A model generated the notes under the pieces. That model was not told the origin of the DNA, searched no databases, and saw only the letters and a program-made list of their open reading frames with translations. DNA of 64,000 bases, taken from Novibacillus thermophilus. Lineage in GTDB: Bacteria; Bacillota; Bacilli; Thermoactinomycetales; Novibacillaceae. Both the position numbers and the translations under genes were made by a program. Below are positions 1 through 12,064 of this stretch, piece after piece. Each line of letters starts with the position of its first letter. Within the stretch, counting starts at the first letter, position 1. Where the stretch lies: NCBI RefSeq assembly GCF_002005165.1, contig NZ_CP019699.1, forward strand, positions 3,286,001-3,350,000. The letters run 5' to 3'.

Positions 1-1673
<1,673 letters not shown>

Positions 1674-1683
1674 CACGGTCCTC

Positions 1684-2439
1684 CTATCCCCGTCCTCCTT
1701 CTACGAGAGCCCTGAACGATGCCGGATCCAGGCTGGCACCGCCGACCAGCGCTCCGTCAATGTCGGGCTGAGCCATGAAGCGTTCGACGTTATCCGGTTT
1801 TACACTGCCGCCGTACTGAATGCGCACTTCGTTCGCCACTTGCTGGTCGTACAAATCAGCAATCACCTTGCGAATATAGGCAATGACGTCGTTGGCGTCT
1901 TCTGCCGTCGCAGTCTTCCCGGTGCCGATCGCCCAAACGGGTTCATACGCGACGACGAGACGCTTCACGTCGCGGGAACGCAAGCCGTCTAACGCCTGTG
2001 TCACCTGCCGTTTGACGACTTTTTTCGTTTCGTCGTTTTCCCGCTCTTCCAATTGTTCTCCGACACATACAATGGGGACGATATCTACATCGAAGAGGGC
2101 TTTCGCCTTTTTGTTGACTGCCTCGTCCGTTTCGGCGAAATAGGCCCGCCGTTCGGAGTGTCCAATGATGCAATAGCCGACTCCTAGCTGTTTGAGCATC
2201 ACGGGGCTGATTTCTCCCGTAAAAGCCCCTTCCCGTTCCCAGTGAACGTTTTGAGCGCCAACACCGATTTCACTGTTTCGTGCAGCATCTGCGAGTGCCG
2301 GCAGCGCGGTAAAAGGGGCACAAATGACAGCTTCCACCCCGCTGGGCTTCTGCCAGTTTTTGACCGTGTCCCAAAAATTTTTCGTTTCTTCCACAGTTTT
2401 GTGCATTTTCCAGTTTCCCGCTATGATCGGGATTCGCAT
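1684..2439 (-). CDS. tpiA: triosephosphate isomerase
   Basis: Interconverts dihydroxyacetone phosphate and glyceraldehyde 3-phosphate. The 251-residue TIM barrel starts [15 protein letters not shown]. It has the catalytic histidine in IIGHSERR, the catalytic glutamate in [13 protein letters not shown], and the phosphate-binding [11 protein letters not shown] and [10 protein letters not shown] loops. The ATG at 2439 is chosen because AGGAGG sits at 2448-2453; the open frame continues 18 codons further upstream without a ribosome site. It follows pgk after a 259-base non-coding gap and is followed closely by gpmI. Confidence 0.97.
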   Translation of the reverse strand: MRIPIIAGNWKMHKTVEETKNFWDTVKNWQKPSGVEAVICAPFTALPALADAARNSEIGVGAQNVHWEREGAFTGEISPVMLKQLGVGYCIIGHSERRAYFAETDEAVNKKAKALFDVDIVPIVCVGEQLEERENDETKKVVKRQVTQALDGLRSRDVKRLVVAYEPVWAIGTGKTATAEDANDVIAYIRKVIADLYDQQVANEVRIQYGGSVKPDNVERFMAQPDIDGALVGGASLDPASFRALVEGGRG

Positions 2440-2698
2440 GAACCATGCCTCCTTAGCCGTAAGAAAGTAAGTGTCCACCAGTTGCGGGCACATGCAAAAG
2501 GGAGGGGCGTGTGGTCCAAACCTGGACCGAACGGTATGGCCACTTTACTTTTCCCAAGTTGACTGGACACGTCAGGGCCTTAGGCCTTAGCGCGTACCGT
2601 TCTCTTTTCCGTCCAAAATGGCCCCGTACTGCCTGAAGGTGTAGCAGTCTTACCGAGTAACAGGCTTACAGGTCCCCGTACTGCGCCGTTCCGACCGG
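2440..2698. other. non-coding pgk-tpiA spacer with inverted repeats
   Basis: No credible reading frame. It holds a small hairpin, GGTCCA (2513-2518) and TGGACC (2523-2528) with a four-base loop. A wider pair of arms, GTGTCCA (2471-2477) and TGGACAC (2564-2570), encloses it. GACCGGT/ACCGGTC (2693-2707) covers the pgk stop codon. None is followed by a clear T run, so these look like mRNA structure or processing sites and not a classic terminator. The tpiA ribosome site is at the left end. Confidence 0.4.
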
Positions 2699-3880
2699 TT
2701 ACCGGTCGTTGAGGGCCGCGACGCCGGGGAGTTCCTTCCCTTCCATGAATTCAAGCGACGCGCCACCCCCCGTCGAAATATGGGTGATCCTGTCGGAAAG
2801 CCCCGCTTTTTCCACAGCTGCTGCTGAATCGCCCCCTCCGATAATGGTGGTGGCATCCGCTTCTGCCATCGCCTGGGCAACCGCGTTCGTCCCGTGGGCA
2901 AACGCGTCGAATTCAAAAACGCCCATCGGACCGTTCCAGATAACGAGTTTGGAGCTTTTTATCACGTCGGCGTACACTTCCCTCGTTTTAGGGCCGATGT
3001 CAAGCGCCTCCGCATCTTTCGGAATGCGGTCAATCGGAACGACCTCAGATGGTGCATCCGGGGCAAACTGTGTGGCCACGACAGCGTCTTCCGGCATATA
3101 AAAGTTGACACCTAGGCGTTCGGCTTTCTCCATAAACTGTTTCGCCAGATCGACCTTGTCCCGCTCGAGAAGGGACTTTCCGATTTCAAAACCTTTTGCT
3201 TTGACGAAAGTGTAAGCCAATCCCCCTCCAATCATAAGATTGTCCGCTTTGTCGAGCAAGTTTTCGATCACACCGATCTTGTCCCGCACTTTCGCGCCCC
3301 CGACGATAGCCGTAAACGGCCGTTCCGGTGTTCGAAGGGCTCGACCGAGGGTTTCCAGTTCTTTTTCCATAAGCAGTCCGGCCACTGCCGGCAGGTACTC
3401 CGCAATCCCGGCCGTTGACGCGTGGGCCCTGTGGGCCGCACCGAAGGCGTCATTGACGTAGACATCGGCCAGCTTAGCGAAGGCGCGGGCCAGTTCGGGA
3501 TCGTTTTGCTCCTCTCCCGGATAGAACCGCACATTCTCCAACAGCACGATATCCCCTTCCCGCATTGCGGATATTTTCGCTTCAACCTCGTCTCCGACGG
3601 CTTCGTCCACTTTTTCCACCGTGCGGCCCAATATGTCCGCCAAGCGGACAGCGACGGGAGTCAGGCGGAGCTTTTCCACAACTTTTCCTTTCGGTCTTCC
3701 GAGGTGGCTTGAGAGGATCACTTTGGCACCTCGTTCCACGAGGTAGCGGACAGTCGGAATCGCCGCTTTAATTCTTGTATCGTCGACAATGCGACCGTCT
3801 TCTAACGGAACGTTGAAGTCGACGCGGCAAAACACTTTCTTTCCCTTGACGTCAATATCGCGGACAGACTGTTTGTTCAC
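2699..3880 (-). CDS. pgk: phosphoglycerate kinase
   Basis: Transfers phosphate from 1,3-bisphosphoglycerate to ADP; cytoplasmic. At 393 residues it matches the bacterial family. Visible are the substrate-binding [18 protein letters not shown] near the N terminus, [10 protein letters not shown], the hinge-region [16 protein letters not shown], and the nucleotide-binding [13 protein letters not shown] and [11 protein letters not shown] loops near the C terminus. The start is GTG at 3880, behind a GGGGAG site; the nearby ATG is in another frame. It sits between gap and tpiA in the glycolytic operon, and a hairpin lies between it and gap. Confidence 0.97.
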   Translation of the reverse strand: MNKQSVRDIDVKGKKVFCRVDFNVPLEDGRIVDDTRIKAAIPTVRYLVERGAKVILSSHLGRPKGKVVEKLRLTPVAVRLADILGRTVEKVDEAVGDEVEAKISAMREGDIVLLENVRFYPGEEQNDPELARAFAKLADVYVNDAFGAAHRAHASTAGIAEYLPAVAGLLMEKELETLGRALRTPERPFTAIVGGAKVRDKIGVIENLLDKADNLMIGGGLAYTFVKAKGFEIGKSLLERDKVDLAKQFMEKAERLGVNFYMPEDAVVATQFAPDAPSEVVPIDRIPKDAEALDIGPKTREVYADVIKSSKLVIWNGPMGVFEFDAFAHGTNAVAQAMAEADATTIIGGGDSAAAVEKAGLSDRITHISTGGGASLEFMEGKELPGVAALNDR

Positions 3881-3960
3881 ATGCCATCACTCCCCGAGCT
3901 CGTATGTATGAAATTTGTCGAGTGCGCCTGTCCCCATAGTAGGCCGTAAGACCTGCATTG

Positions 3961-3992
3961 TCAAAAGAAAGAGGAGATACTCCATCTCCCCT
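3961..3992 (-). terminator. intercistronic terminator-like hairpin between gap and pgk
   Basis: On the minus strand GGGGAGA, a seven-base loop and TCTCCTC form a seven-pair stem (one G-T), followed directly by TTTCTTTT. The position, after gap and before pgk, suits partial termination or 3' end protection. That would let gap transcript exceed the downstream enzymes, as is known for the B. subtilis gapA operon. The attenuation role is inference. Confidence 0.6.
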
Positions 3993-4025
3993 TTACTTTC
4001 CTCCAGTCATATGACACTTTCGCGT

Positions 4026-6078
<2,053 letters not shown>

Positions 6079-6092
6079 ACAATCTCCTCTGG

Positions 6093-6128
6093 GTCATTTA
6101 ATGTCCCGCGTAAACATTTTATGTCCCG
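6093..6128 (-). promoter_or_regulatory. CggR operator (two direct repeats)
   Basis: On the minus strand, CGGGAC-N6-TGTT, four bases, then CGGGAC-N6-TGAC. This reproduces the known bipartite CggR operator (CGGGAC, six bases, TGTC, four bases, repeated) with exact spacing and one mismatch in each TGTC half. It lies 15-50 bases before the cggR start, immediately after the rpoN terminator. Confidence 0.85.
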
Positions 6129-6136
6129 CATCAGCT

Positions 6137-6161
6137 AAAAAAAAGGTGATCTCTTCACCTT
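6137..6161 (-). terminator. rho-independent terminator of rpoN
   Basis: Minus strand AAGGTGA, a five-base loop and TCACCTT, followed by a run of T. It sits 50 bases after the rpoN stop and insulates rpoN from the cggR-gap promoter. Confidence 0.8.
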
Positions 6162-6211
6162 CATTTTAACGAACGTTCCTCTATTATGCAATACCCGCCA
6201 TTTTGACAATT

Positions 6212-7534
6212 TCAGCCCAACCGCTTTCGCTTGGCTGAAGAAGGGATGGCCAGCTCTTCGCGGTACTTGGCTACCGTCCGCCTCGAAATTTTGATGCCCA
6301 TTTTGCTCAGCACGTTGGCCAACTGTTGATCGGACAACGGTTTCTTTTTGTTTTCATTGCGCACAATTTGCTTAATTTGTTCCTTTACCCCGACCCGCGA
6401 CGTCCCTTCTCCTCCGATCGTCGCCAACCCACCGGAGAACAGTGTTTTAAAGGACATGAGGCCGCGAGGCGTCTGCACATATTTATTGCGAATGGCGCGA
6501 CTCACTGTCGATTCGTGGAGGCCTAGCTCATGGGCGACGTCTGCTAAGGTCATCGGGCGTAAAAAAGCAATGCCTCGTTCCAAAAAGATCTCTTGTCGCC
6601 GCACGATCACCTTTGAAATGTTGTACAGCGTCTTTCGCCTGGAATCGAGACTGCGAAACAGCCAGTCTGCCGCTTGAAATCGTTCCGCTAAATACTGTCT
6701 GACCGGGTGATGCTGCTCTCTCACTTGTGATCGGAGGCGGACGTATTCCGGGCGTATGCGCAGCATCTCTTGAAACGGATCGTTCACGCTGATGGCGTAC
6801 TCGCCGTCGACACGTTCGACAATGACGTCAGGGACGATGTAATTTCCCGGGTCGTGGAGCAACTGCAAGCCGGGATTCGGATCTAACTTGCGAAGCATAT
6901 CCACCAGTTGTTGCAACGTGCGTTCGTCACAGTCCAATGCGAGTGCCACTTGCTTCCACTTGCCCTCTGCCAAATGTTCCAAGTGGTCCCGGACTAAGGG
7001 AGCTAGGAGAGGCGGGGCATCCTGCATGCGCGCAATTTGCAACAGCAGACACTCGCGCAAGTCGCGGGCGCAAATGCCCGCCGGCTCGAATTGCTGCAAG
7101 GTGTGTAAAACGCGTTCAACCGTTTCTTCATCTGTGTTAAAACGTTTACACACTTCGTGCACGGATAGCTGGACGTAACCCCTTTCGTCCAAGTGGCCCA
7201 ATATGAAGAGGGCCAATCGCCTTTCAAGCGGTTTCAAGTTTACGAGACGTAACTGCTCTTCCATCTGTTCCTGTAACGACTTCCCAACACTGACGTTCTC
7301 CCACCACTTGTCCGGTGTCTCATCAGTCTGGCGGTATTTTAAATTTTTCCACGATGTCACCGTCCCGGATGTCGGTTCCTCCCAGTCGAGTACCGGGTTT
7401 TCCATCACTTGTTCTGCCAGGTACGTGTTTAACTCTGTTATGGAATACTGCAATACAGACAAGGCCTGTCGCAACTCGGGAGTCATGACTAACTGCTGAC
7501 GTTGTTCTTGAACGAGATGCATTCCCGCTTGCAT
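6212..7534 (-). CDS. rpoN: RNA polymerase sigma-54 factor
   Basis: Directs polymerase to -12/-24 promoters and needs an AAA+ activator. The protein (440 residues from ATG 7534) has a glutamine/leucine-rich N-terminal activator-interaction region (LVMTPELRQALSVLQYSITELNTYL). A core-binding domain and a helix-turn-helix (VAHELGLHESTVSRAIRNKY) follow, with the RpoN box ISRRTVAKYREEL near the C terminus. An AGGTG site six bases before ATG 7534 favours it over the GTG three codons upstream. I saw no sigma-54 activator or convincing -12/-24 promoter in the window, so its targets are elsewhere. B. subtilis calls this gene sigL. Confidence 0.95.
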   Translation of the reverse strand: MQAGMHLVQEQRQQLVMTPELRQALSVLQYSITELNTYLAEQVMENPVLDWEEPTSGTVTSWKNLKYRQTDETPDKWWENVSVGKSLQEQMEEQLRLVNLKPLERRLALFILGHLDERGYVQLSVHEVCKRFNTDEETVERVLHTLQQFEPAGICARDLRECLLLQIARMQDAPPLLAPLVRDHLEHLAEGKWKQVALALDCDERTLQQLVDMLRKLDPNPGLQLLHDPGNYIVPDVIVERVDGEYAISVNDPFQEMLRIRPEYVRLRSQVREQHHPVRQYLAERFQAADWLFRSLDSRRKTLYNISKVIVRRQEIFLERGIAFLRPMTLADVAHELGLHESTVSRAIRNKYVQTPRGLMSFKTLFSGGLATIGGEGTSRVGVKEQIKQIVRNENKKKPLSDQQLANVLSKMGIKISRRTVAKYREELAIPSSAKRKRLG

Positions 7535-7624
7535 TGTGATCACCTGTCTCTATGATAACAAAAAATCGGCGTTCTGTATCTACTTTTGTCAACTTACATG
7601 TCAATTTTTTTGATGAATGCCGTC

Positions 7625-7653
7625 TTGATTGTGAACGGGAAATCACATATAAT
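7625..7653 (+). promoter_or_regulatory. sigma-A promoter of the tRNA-Arg gene
   Basis: TTGATT at 7625-7630, a 17-base spacer, then a perfect TATAAT at 7648-7653. The tRNA begins 20 bases after the -10. Confidence 0.75.
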
Positions 7654-7672
7654 AGTTAATGTTTCACTCTCT

Positions 7673-7747
7673 GCGCCTATAGCTCAGGGGATAGAGCGCT
7701 GGTCTCCGGAACCAGGTGCCCAGGTTCGAATCCTGGTAGGCGCACCA
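7673..7747 (+). tRNA. tRNA-Arg, anticodon CCG
   Basis: A 75-base cloverleaf. The acceptor GCGCCTA pairs with TAGGCGC, and the D stem is GCTC/GAGC. The anticodon stem CTGGT/ACCAG encloses loop CTCCGGA, giving anticodon CCG, which reads CGG arginine codons. The T arm is CCAGG, TTCGAAT, CCTGG. The 3' CCA is encoded. It is a single gene with its own promoter and terminator between divergent rpoN and clpP. Confidence 0.95.
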
Positions 7748-7774
7748 CTTATAAACGGAATATCCCAAGGGTTC

Positions 7775-7810
7775 AGCGCCTTGCCACAAGTCGGCAGGGC
7801 GCTTTTGATT
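7775..7810 (+). terminator. rho-independent terminator of tRNA-Arg
   Basis: AGCGCCTTGCC (7775-7785) pairs with GGCAGGGCGCT (7793-7803) with one wobble, then TTTT and a T-rich stretch. It lies about 27 bases after the tRNA. Confidence 0.8.
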
Positions 7811-7928
7811 TTCCTCCACCCCGTCGTCCGGGAAAAGGGGCGTGTTTTACCTTGAAGGTTATCAATCTGTCAAAAGTAGTATACAATAAGGAGTGTGACA
7901 ATTGCTGCAAAATACATACAGGGTTGAG

Positions 7929-7958
7929 TTTGACCTTTTTTGACCTTTACGTTATGAT
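7929..7958 (+). promoter_or_regulatory. clpP promoter overlapped by a CtsR box
   Basis: The direct heptads TTTGACC-TTT-TTTGACC (7929-7945) match the CtsR operator in inverse orientation. The first heptad contains the -35 hexamer TTGACC (7930-7935), which stands 17 bases from TATGAT (7953-7958). Bound CtsR would therefore block polymerase. This predicts heat- and protein-stress-inducible clpP, as in B. subtilis. Confidence 0.85.
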
Positions 7959-8003
7959 AAAAAGACGTAAACTGAATGACTTAACTATGAGGAGGTTACG
8001 ACA

Positions 8004-8597
8004 TTGACCACTTTAGTTCCGACAGTGGTAGAACAAACGAATCGCGGCGAGAGAGCTTACGACATCTATTCCCGCTTGTTAAAAGACCGGATCATTTTCT
8101 TAGGCAGCCCCATTAACGACCAGGTGGCGAATTTAGTCGTGGCACAGCTGTTGTTTTTACAGGCAGAGGACTCCAGCAAAGACATCTCCCTGTACATCAA
8201 CAGCCCCGGCGGTTCAATTACAGCTGGTATGGCCATATACGACACGATGCAGTACATCAAACCGGACGTGAGCACCATCTGTATCGGATTGGCGGCGTCC
8301 ATGGCAGCGTTTCTGCTCTCTTCCGGAACGAAGGGCAAGCGTTTCGTGCTGCCTAACAGCGAAGTCATGATTCACCAACCGCTCGGCGGCGCAGAGGGAC
8401 AAGCGGCAGACATCGAGATCAGAGCCAAACGCATCTTACGACTGCGCGACCGCTTAAACCAACTGCTTTCAGAACAGACGGGACAATCGCTGAAAAAAAT
8501 CGAAAAAGATACCGACCGCGATCATTTCATGAGCGCAGAAGAAGCCAAGGCGTACGGTCTGGTCGACGACATTATTCAACGCCCGCCCGTGAAGTAA
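8004..8597 (+). CDS. clpP: ATP-dependent Clp protease proteolytic subunit
   Basis: Forms the tetradecameric serine protease chamber that works with ClpX, ClpC or ClpE unfoldases. At 197 residues it equals the B. subtilis length. The catalytic triad is Ser99 (GLAASMAAF), His124 (MIHQPLGG) and Asp173, and the oxyanion-region SPGGSITAG is present. Translation begins at TTG 8004, eight bases after GAGGAGGT; no ATG is available. It is a single gene flanked by its own CtsR-controlled promoter and a terminator, convergent with the HPr gene. Confidence 0.97.
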   Translation: MTTLVPTVVEQTNRGERAYDIYSRLLKDRIIFLGSPINDQVANLVVAQLLFLQAEDSSKDISLYINSPGGSITAGMAIYDTMQYIKPDVSTICIGLAASMAAFLLSSGTKGKRFVLPNSEVMIHQPLGGAEGQAADIEIRAKRILRLRDRLNQLLSEQTGQSLKKIEKDTDRDHFMSAEEAKAYGLVDDIIQRPPVK

Positions 8598-8619
8598 AGT
8601 CTTATAGGTGTATAGAAGA

Positions 8620-8654
8620 CAACCGATCCTAAAAGTGGATCGGTTGCATTTTTT
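8620..8654 (+). terminator. rho-independent terminator of clpP
   Basis: AACCGATCC (8621-8629) and GGATCGGTT (8637-8645) form a perfect stem followed by a six-T run. It also separates clpP from the convergent HPr gene. In the minus direction only a weaker pyrimidine tract follows the stem. Confidence 0.85.
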
Positions 8655-8661
8655 ATGTCGG

Positions 8662-8928
8662 CTACTCTTCTTTACTGACCATTGCCACAAGGGCGTCAAC
8701 GGCTTCCTGGGCATCGGAGCCTTCGGCCGAAATGGTGATTTCCGTGTTCGTACTGATGGCGAGGCTCATAATGCCCATAATGCTTTTGGCATTCACTTTT
8801 TTCTCGCCTTTGTGCACGAAGATTTCGGAAGAGTATTTGTTGGCTTCCTGTACGAACAGCGCTGCCGGGCGCGCATGCAATCCCGTCTTCAATTTGACGA
8901 CGACATTCTGTTCAGCTGTTTCCGCCAT
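8662..8928 (-). CDS. HPr-family phosphocarrier protein at the crh locus, with catalytic histidine
   Basis: An 88-residue HPr-fold protein. It keeps both phosphorylation sites: the histidine in TGLHARPAA (residue 18, equivalent to HPr His15) and the serine in NAKSIMGIMSL (residue 49, equivalent to Ser46, the HprK target). In B. subtilis the gene after whiA-yvcK-rapZ is crh, which has lost the histidine and only signals. Here the histidine is present, so the protein could pass phosphate from enzyme I to PTS permeases as well as act with CcpA. ATG 8928 has an AGGAGG site. It is the last gene of the rapZ-yvcK-whiA operon, 53 bases after whiA. Confidence 0.92.
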   Translation of the reverse strand: MAETAEQNVVVKLKTGLHARPAALFVQEANKYSSEIFVHKGEKKVNAKSIMGIMSLAISTNTEITISAEGSDAQEAVDALVAMVSKEE

Positions 8929-8981
8929 TTTTCGAACCTCCTAAGGGAATATAGAACAATCGATGTTATTATAACACGTCT

Positions 8982-9926
8982 TTATGCCCTGTTACTCGCA
9001 TTCCTCAATTTATCCGCAATTTGGTTCAATTTTCGCAATCTGTGGTTAACGCCGGACTTGCTCACCTTTTGGCCGGACAGCCGTTCCCCGAGCTCTTTCA
9101 AGCTCATGTCCGGATGGCGAAGCCTTAATTCTGCCACTTGCCGCAATCGGGGTGACAACTGGTCCAGTCCAATTTCCCGCTCGATGAGACGGATATTTTC
9201 CACTTGTCGCATTGCGGCGCTGATCGTTTTATTTAAATTGGCCGTTTCACAGTTGACGATCCGGTTGACAGAATTGCGCATGTCTTTCACGATCCGCACG
9301 TCTTCAAAGTGCAAGAGGGCCTGGTGGGCACCGATGAGATTGAGAAACTGTGTAATTTTCTCTCCCTCTTTGACGTAGACGATGTACCCGTTTTTGCGCT
9401 CAATCCACTTCGCGTTCAAGTCAAACCGATTACACAGATGCCGTAGGGCTTCGCTGTGCTCCCTGTACAACGCCGCCAGTTCGAGGTGGTAAGAACCGCT
9501 CTCCGGGCTGTTCACCGACCCTCCAGCTAAAAATGCCCCGCGCAAGTATGCGCGTGCGCAGCAGGTCGAGTGAACGAGGGACGGGTCAATGCCCGGCTTG
9601 TACTGACCATCCTCGCCTGCGATGCGTAAGCTTTTTAAAATGTCGCGCCCTCGCCCGGGAACGCGCACTAAGTACACGTTGTTTTTTTTCAGCCGCATTT
9701 TGCGCCGAACGAGAAGTTCGCTGTTGATGCCAAATAGTCGTTTGATCAAAAGGTAGATGCGCCTGGCGATGGCTGCATTCTCTGTTTGTACTTCCAGCGA
9801 CACGCGGTGCCCCTGAATATTGAGGGTTCCGTTTATCCGGACGACAGCCGACAATTCTGCTCTGTTACAACAGTGCTTAGCCTCAATTTGCGTCAGCTCT
9901 TTTTTCGTCTTGGACGCAAACGACAC
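8982..9926 (-). CDS. whiA: WhiA DNA-binding protein
   Basis: A conserved Gram-positive protein that affects cell division and chromosome segregation. It has an N-terminal degenerate LAGLIDADG homing-endonuclease fold (about 1-220; [14 protein letters not shown] is recognisable) and a C-terminal helix-turn-helix (about 230-314; [32 protein letters not shown]). I start it at GTG 9926, giving [20 protein letters not shown] and 314 residues, because this matches the B. subtilis start. The open frame runs six codons further. It lies between yvcK and the HPr gene. Confidence 0.94.
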   Translation of the reverse strand: MSFASKTKKELTQIEAKHCCNRAELSAVVRINGTLNIQGHRVSLEVQTENAAIARRIYLLIKRLFGINSELLVRRKMRLKKNNVYLVRVPGRGRDILKSLRIAGEDGQYKPGIDPSLVHSTCCARAYLRGAFLAGGSVNSPESGSYHLELAALYREHSEALRHLCNRFDLNAKWIERKNGYIVYVKEGEKITQFLNLIGAHQALLHFEDVRIVKDMRNSVNRIVNCETANLNKTISAAMRQVENIRLIEREIGLDQLSPRLRQVAELRLRHPDMSLKELGERLSGQKVSKSGVNHRLRKLNQIADKLRNASNRA

Positions 9927-9969
9927 AATGATCACTTCCTTCACATGCCTTTAAAACAGCCCAAGAACG

Positions 9970-10958
9970 TTACACTTGACTGCGGTGCTTTCGACTGATC
10001 AACTCCACAATGCGACGGCTCAACCGCCCTGTGTCATGCCGTACGTAAGTTTCGTACTGGAGAAAGTTGTCGGCGATCACATCGTATCCGTACTGTTTGA
10101 TCCGATCTGAGTCCAGGCGCACGGCGACTGCCCCTTTTTTTTGATACTGCCTCGCCACTGGGTCGGGCGGCTCACAGTTGTTGGCTAGGACGCAGTGAAA
10201 CAACCCGTCACCGACGTGATCGTGAATGGCTTTCAGGTGGTCACTCGCCGTGAAACCGTCCGTCTCTCCCGGTTGCGTCATCACATTGCAGACGAACATC
10301 TTAAGGGCATTAGACTTGCGAATGGCGTCTGCCATCCCGCTGACGAGCAAATTAGGTAAAATGCTCGTGTACAAACTCCCAGGGCCTATCACGATCGCAT
10401 CCGCCTCTTCTATGGCACGGAGGGCTGCCTCAAGGGGTTTGGGACGCGGAGGGTCCAAAAATACGCGTTTAATCCGACTGCCCTGCAACGGAATAATCGA
10501 CTCGCCGACGACAACCGACCCGTCAGCCATTTCGGCCTTCAGCACGACATCTTCTTCCGATGCCGGCAGCACTTGTCCGCGGACTGCCAGGACACGGCTC
10601 ATTTCTTTGATCGCTGTGACAAAATCGCCTGTTATTTCCTTCATCGCAGCAAGAAATAGGTTCCCCAAATTGTGCCCGGCGAGCCCATCTCCGTTTTTGA
10701 ACCGGTACTGTAACATCCGCTCCAACAGCGGCTCCGTATCGGCCAAGGCAACGAGCACATTGCGAATGTCCCCGGGCGGCGGAATTTTCAGTTCTGAACG
10801 CAGCCGTCCTGAACTTCCTCCGTCGTCGGCAACTGTCACGATGGCGGTCAAATGTAGCGGGTACTCTTTCAGGCCGCGGAGCATGACGGACAACCCCGTT
10901 CCCCGCCGATCGCGACTACTTTTGCCTCTTTTGCCAAGCTGGGTTGTGCAGTTTCCAT
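9970..10958 (-). pseudogene. yvcK: yvcK (gluconeogenesis / cell-shape factor), apparent single-base frameshift
   Basis: YvcK is a UDP-sugar-binding protein needed for growth on gluconeogenic carbon and for normal cell-wall synthesis. From 10899 down to 9970 the frame is clean, with ITAIVTVADDGGSSGRLR-type motifs, DIRNVLVALAD, GHNLGNLFLAA and VIGPGSLYTSILPNL-like segments. The expected N terminus lies in another frame. ATG 10958, behind GAGGTG and 15 bases after rapZ, reads METAQPSLAKEAKVVAIGG and then leaves frame. Adding one G to the run at 10901-10904 restores IGGGTGLSVMLRGL. As given, the 5' frame stops after 29 residues. An upstream frame overlapping rapZ can be read without a break but replaces the nucleotide loop with unrelated residues. 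Confidence 0.85.
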
Positions 10959-10972
10959 GGAGCACCTCGTTA

Positions 10973-11881
10973 TTATCGGTCTTTCTCCCAATCACGGTGA
11001 TTTACTCTTGTGAACGCATGTTCTTCGAAGTGAGTCTTCAAGTATTCGGCGATGGCGACGGATCGGTGTTTGCCGCCGGTACAGCCGATTCCGACGACGA
11101 GTTGCGTTTTGCCCTCGCGATGATAGTGCGGTAAAAGAAAAGTGAGCAAATCGACCAATTTGTTCAAAAACTGTTTCGTTTCAGCCCACTTCAATACATA
11201 TTCATACACTTCCGGTTCTTTACCTGTGAAAGGTTTTAGCGATTCCACATAGTGCGGATTCGGCAAAAAGCGAACGTCAAACAAGAGATCGGCATCGATC
11301 GGAACACCGTACTTAAAGCCAAAGGACATGAACGTCACGGTCAAGCGATTTTGCTCTTCGTTGGAAAATCTCGACACAATTTTCTCTTTCAGCTGGGCAG
11401 GGGTGAGCTGGCTCGTGTCGATAATCTGGTGAGCCCGTCCCTTCACTTCCTCCAGCATCCTGCGCTCTTGTTGAATGCCGCTCAACAGCGATCCTCTCAT
11501 CGACAGCGGGTGTCGTCTCCGCGTTTCTTTGTATCGGCGCACCAGCGTTTGGTCACTGGCGTCCAAAAACAACACCTGGTAGTGTATGTGTGGGTGTTCA
11601 GCCAATCCGTCTAACGACTCGATCAGGGAATCAAAAAACTCCCGACCGCGCAAATCGACCACGACGGCAACTTTCCCCACCTTTCCTCCGGACTGTTCGA
11701 TCAGTTCGGCAAACTTTGGAATAAGCTGAGCGGGCAAGTTGTCGACGATAAAAAAGCCTAAATCTTCCAAACTTTGGATGGCGACGGTCTTACCTGCACC
11801 TGACATGCCGGTAATAATCAGAAAATTAATCTCCCTTTCCACTTTGACGAACCACCCACCGATCAGTGTCACTTTATTCAT
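10973..11881 (-). CDS. rapZ: RapZ/YvcJ family nucleotide-binding protein
   Basis: A P-loop ATP/GTP-binding protein. In E. coli RapZ it adapts RNase E to a small RNA controlling glmS; in B. subtilis YvcJ its role is less clear (linked to competence). Walker A is GMSGAGKT (about 25-32). The C-terminal domain carries the conserved [19 protein letters not shown] signature and the VRFLPNPHY motif. The start is uncertain. ATG 11881 has only a weak site. GTG 11842 would give [19 protein letters not shown], closer to homologues. It is the first gene of the rapZ-yvcK-whiA-HPr operon. Confidence 0.93.
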   Translation of the reverse strand: MNKVTLIGGWFVKVEREINFLIITGMSGAGKTVAIQSLEDLGFFIVDNLPAQLIPKFAELIEQSGGKVGKVAVVVDLRGREFFDSLIESLDGLAEHPHIHYQVLFLDASDQTLVRRYKETRRRHPLSMRGSLLSGIQQERRMLEEVKGRAHQIIDTSQLTPAQLKEKIVSRFSNEEQNRLTVTFMSFGFKYGVPIDADLLFDVRFLPNPHYVESLKPFTGKEPEVYEYVLKWAETKQFLNKLVDLLTFLLPHYHREGKTQLVVGIGCTGGKHRSVAIAEYLKTHFEEHAFTRVNHRDWEKDR

Positions 11882-11930
11882 CTTACCCTATCTCTGCTTA
11901 GGATGAAAGAGGGGATTGTGACATTTTGCA

Positions 11931-11965
11931 CAAAAAAAGGAAGCACAAGGGGCGACCTGTGCTTC
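11931..11965 (-). terminator. rho-independent terminator downstream of the yvcD-like gene
   Basis: Minus strand GAAGCACA, a ten-base loop and TGTGCTTC, then CCTTTTTTT. It stands about 100 bases after the TPR gene stop and before the rapZ start, separating the two operons. Confidence 0.8.
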
Positions 11966-12064
11966 TGCATCCAATCTATATGAAAGGGGGTCTCTTACGT
12001 TCCCCACTATTATACATGAGCTTTATTGCGCCCATGTTACAGCAGAGTTAAAACTTCGTAACAT

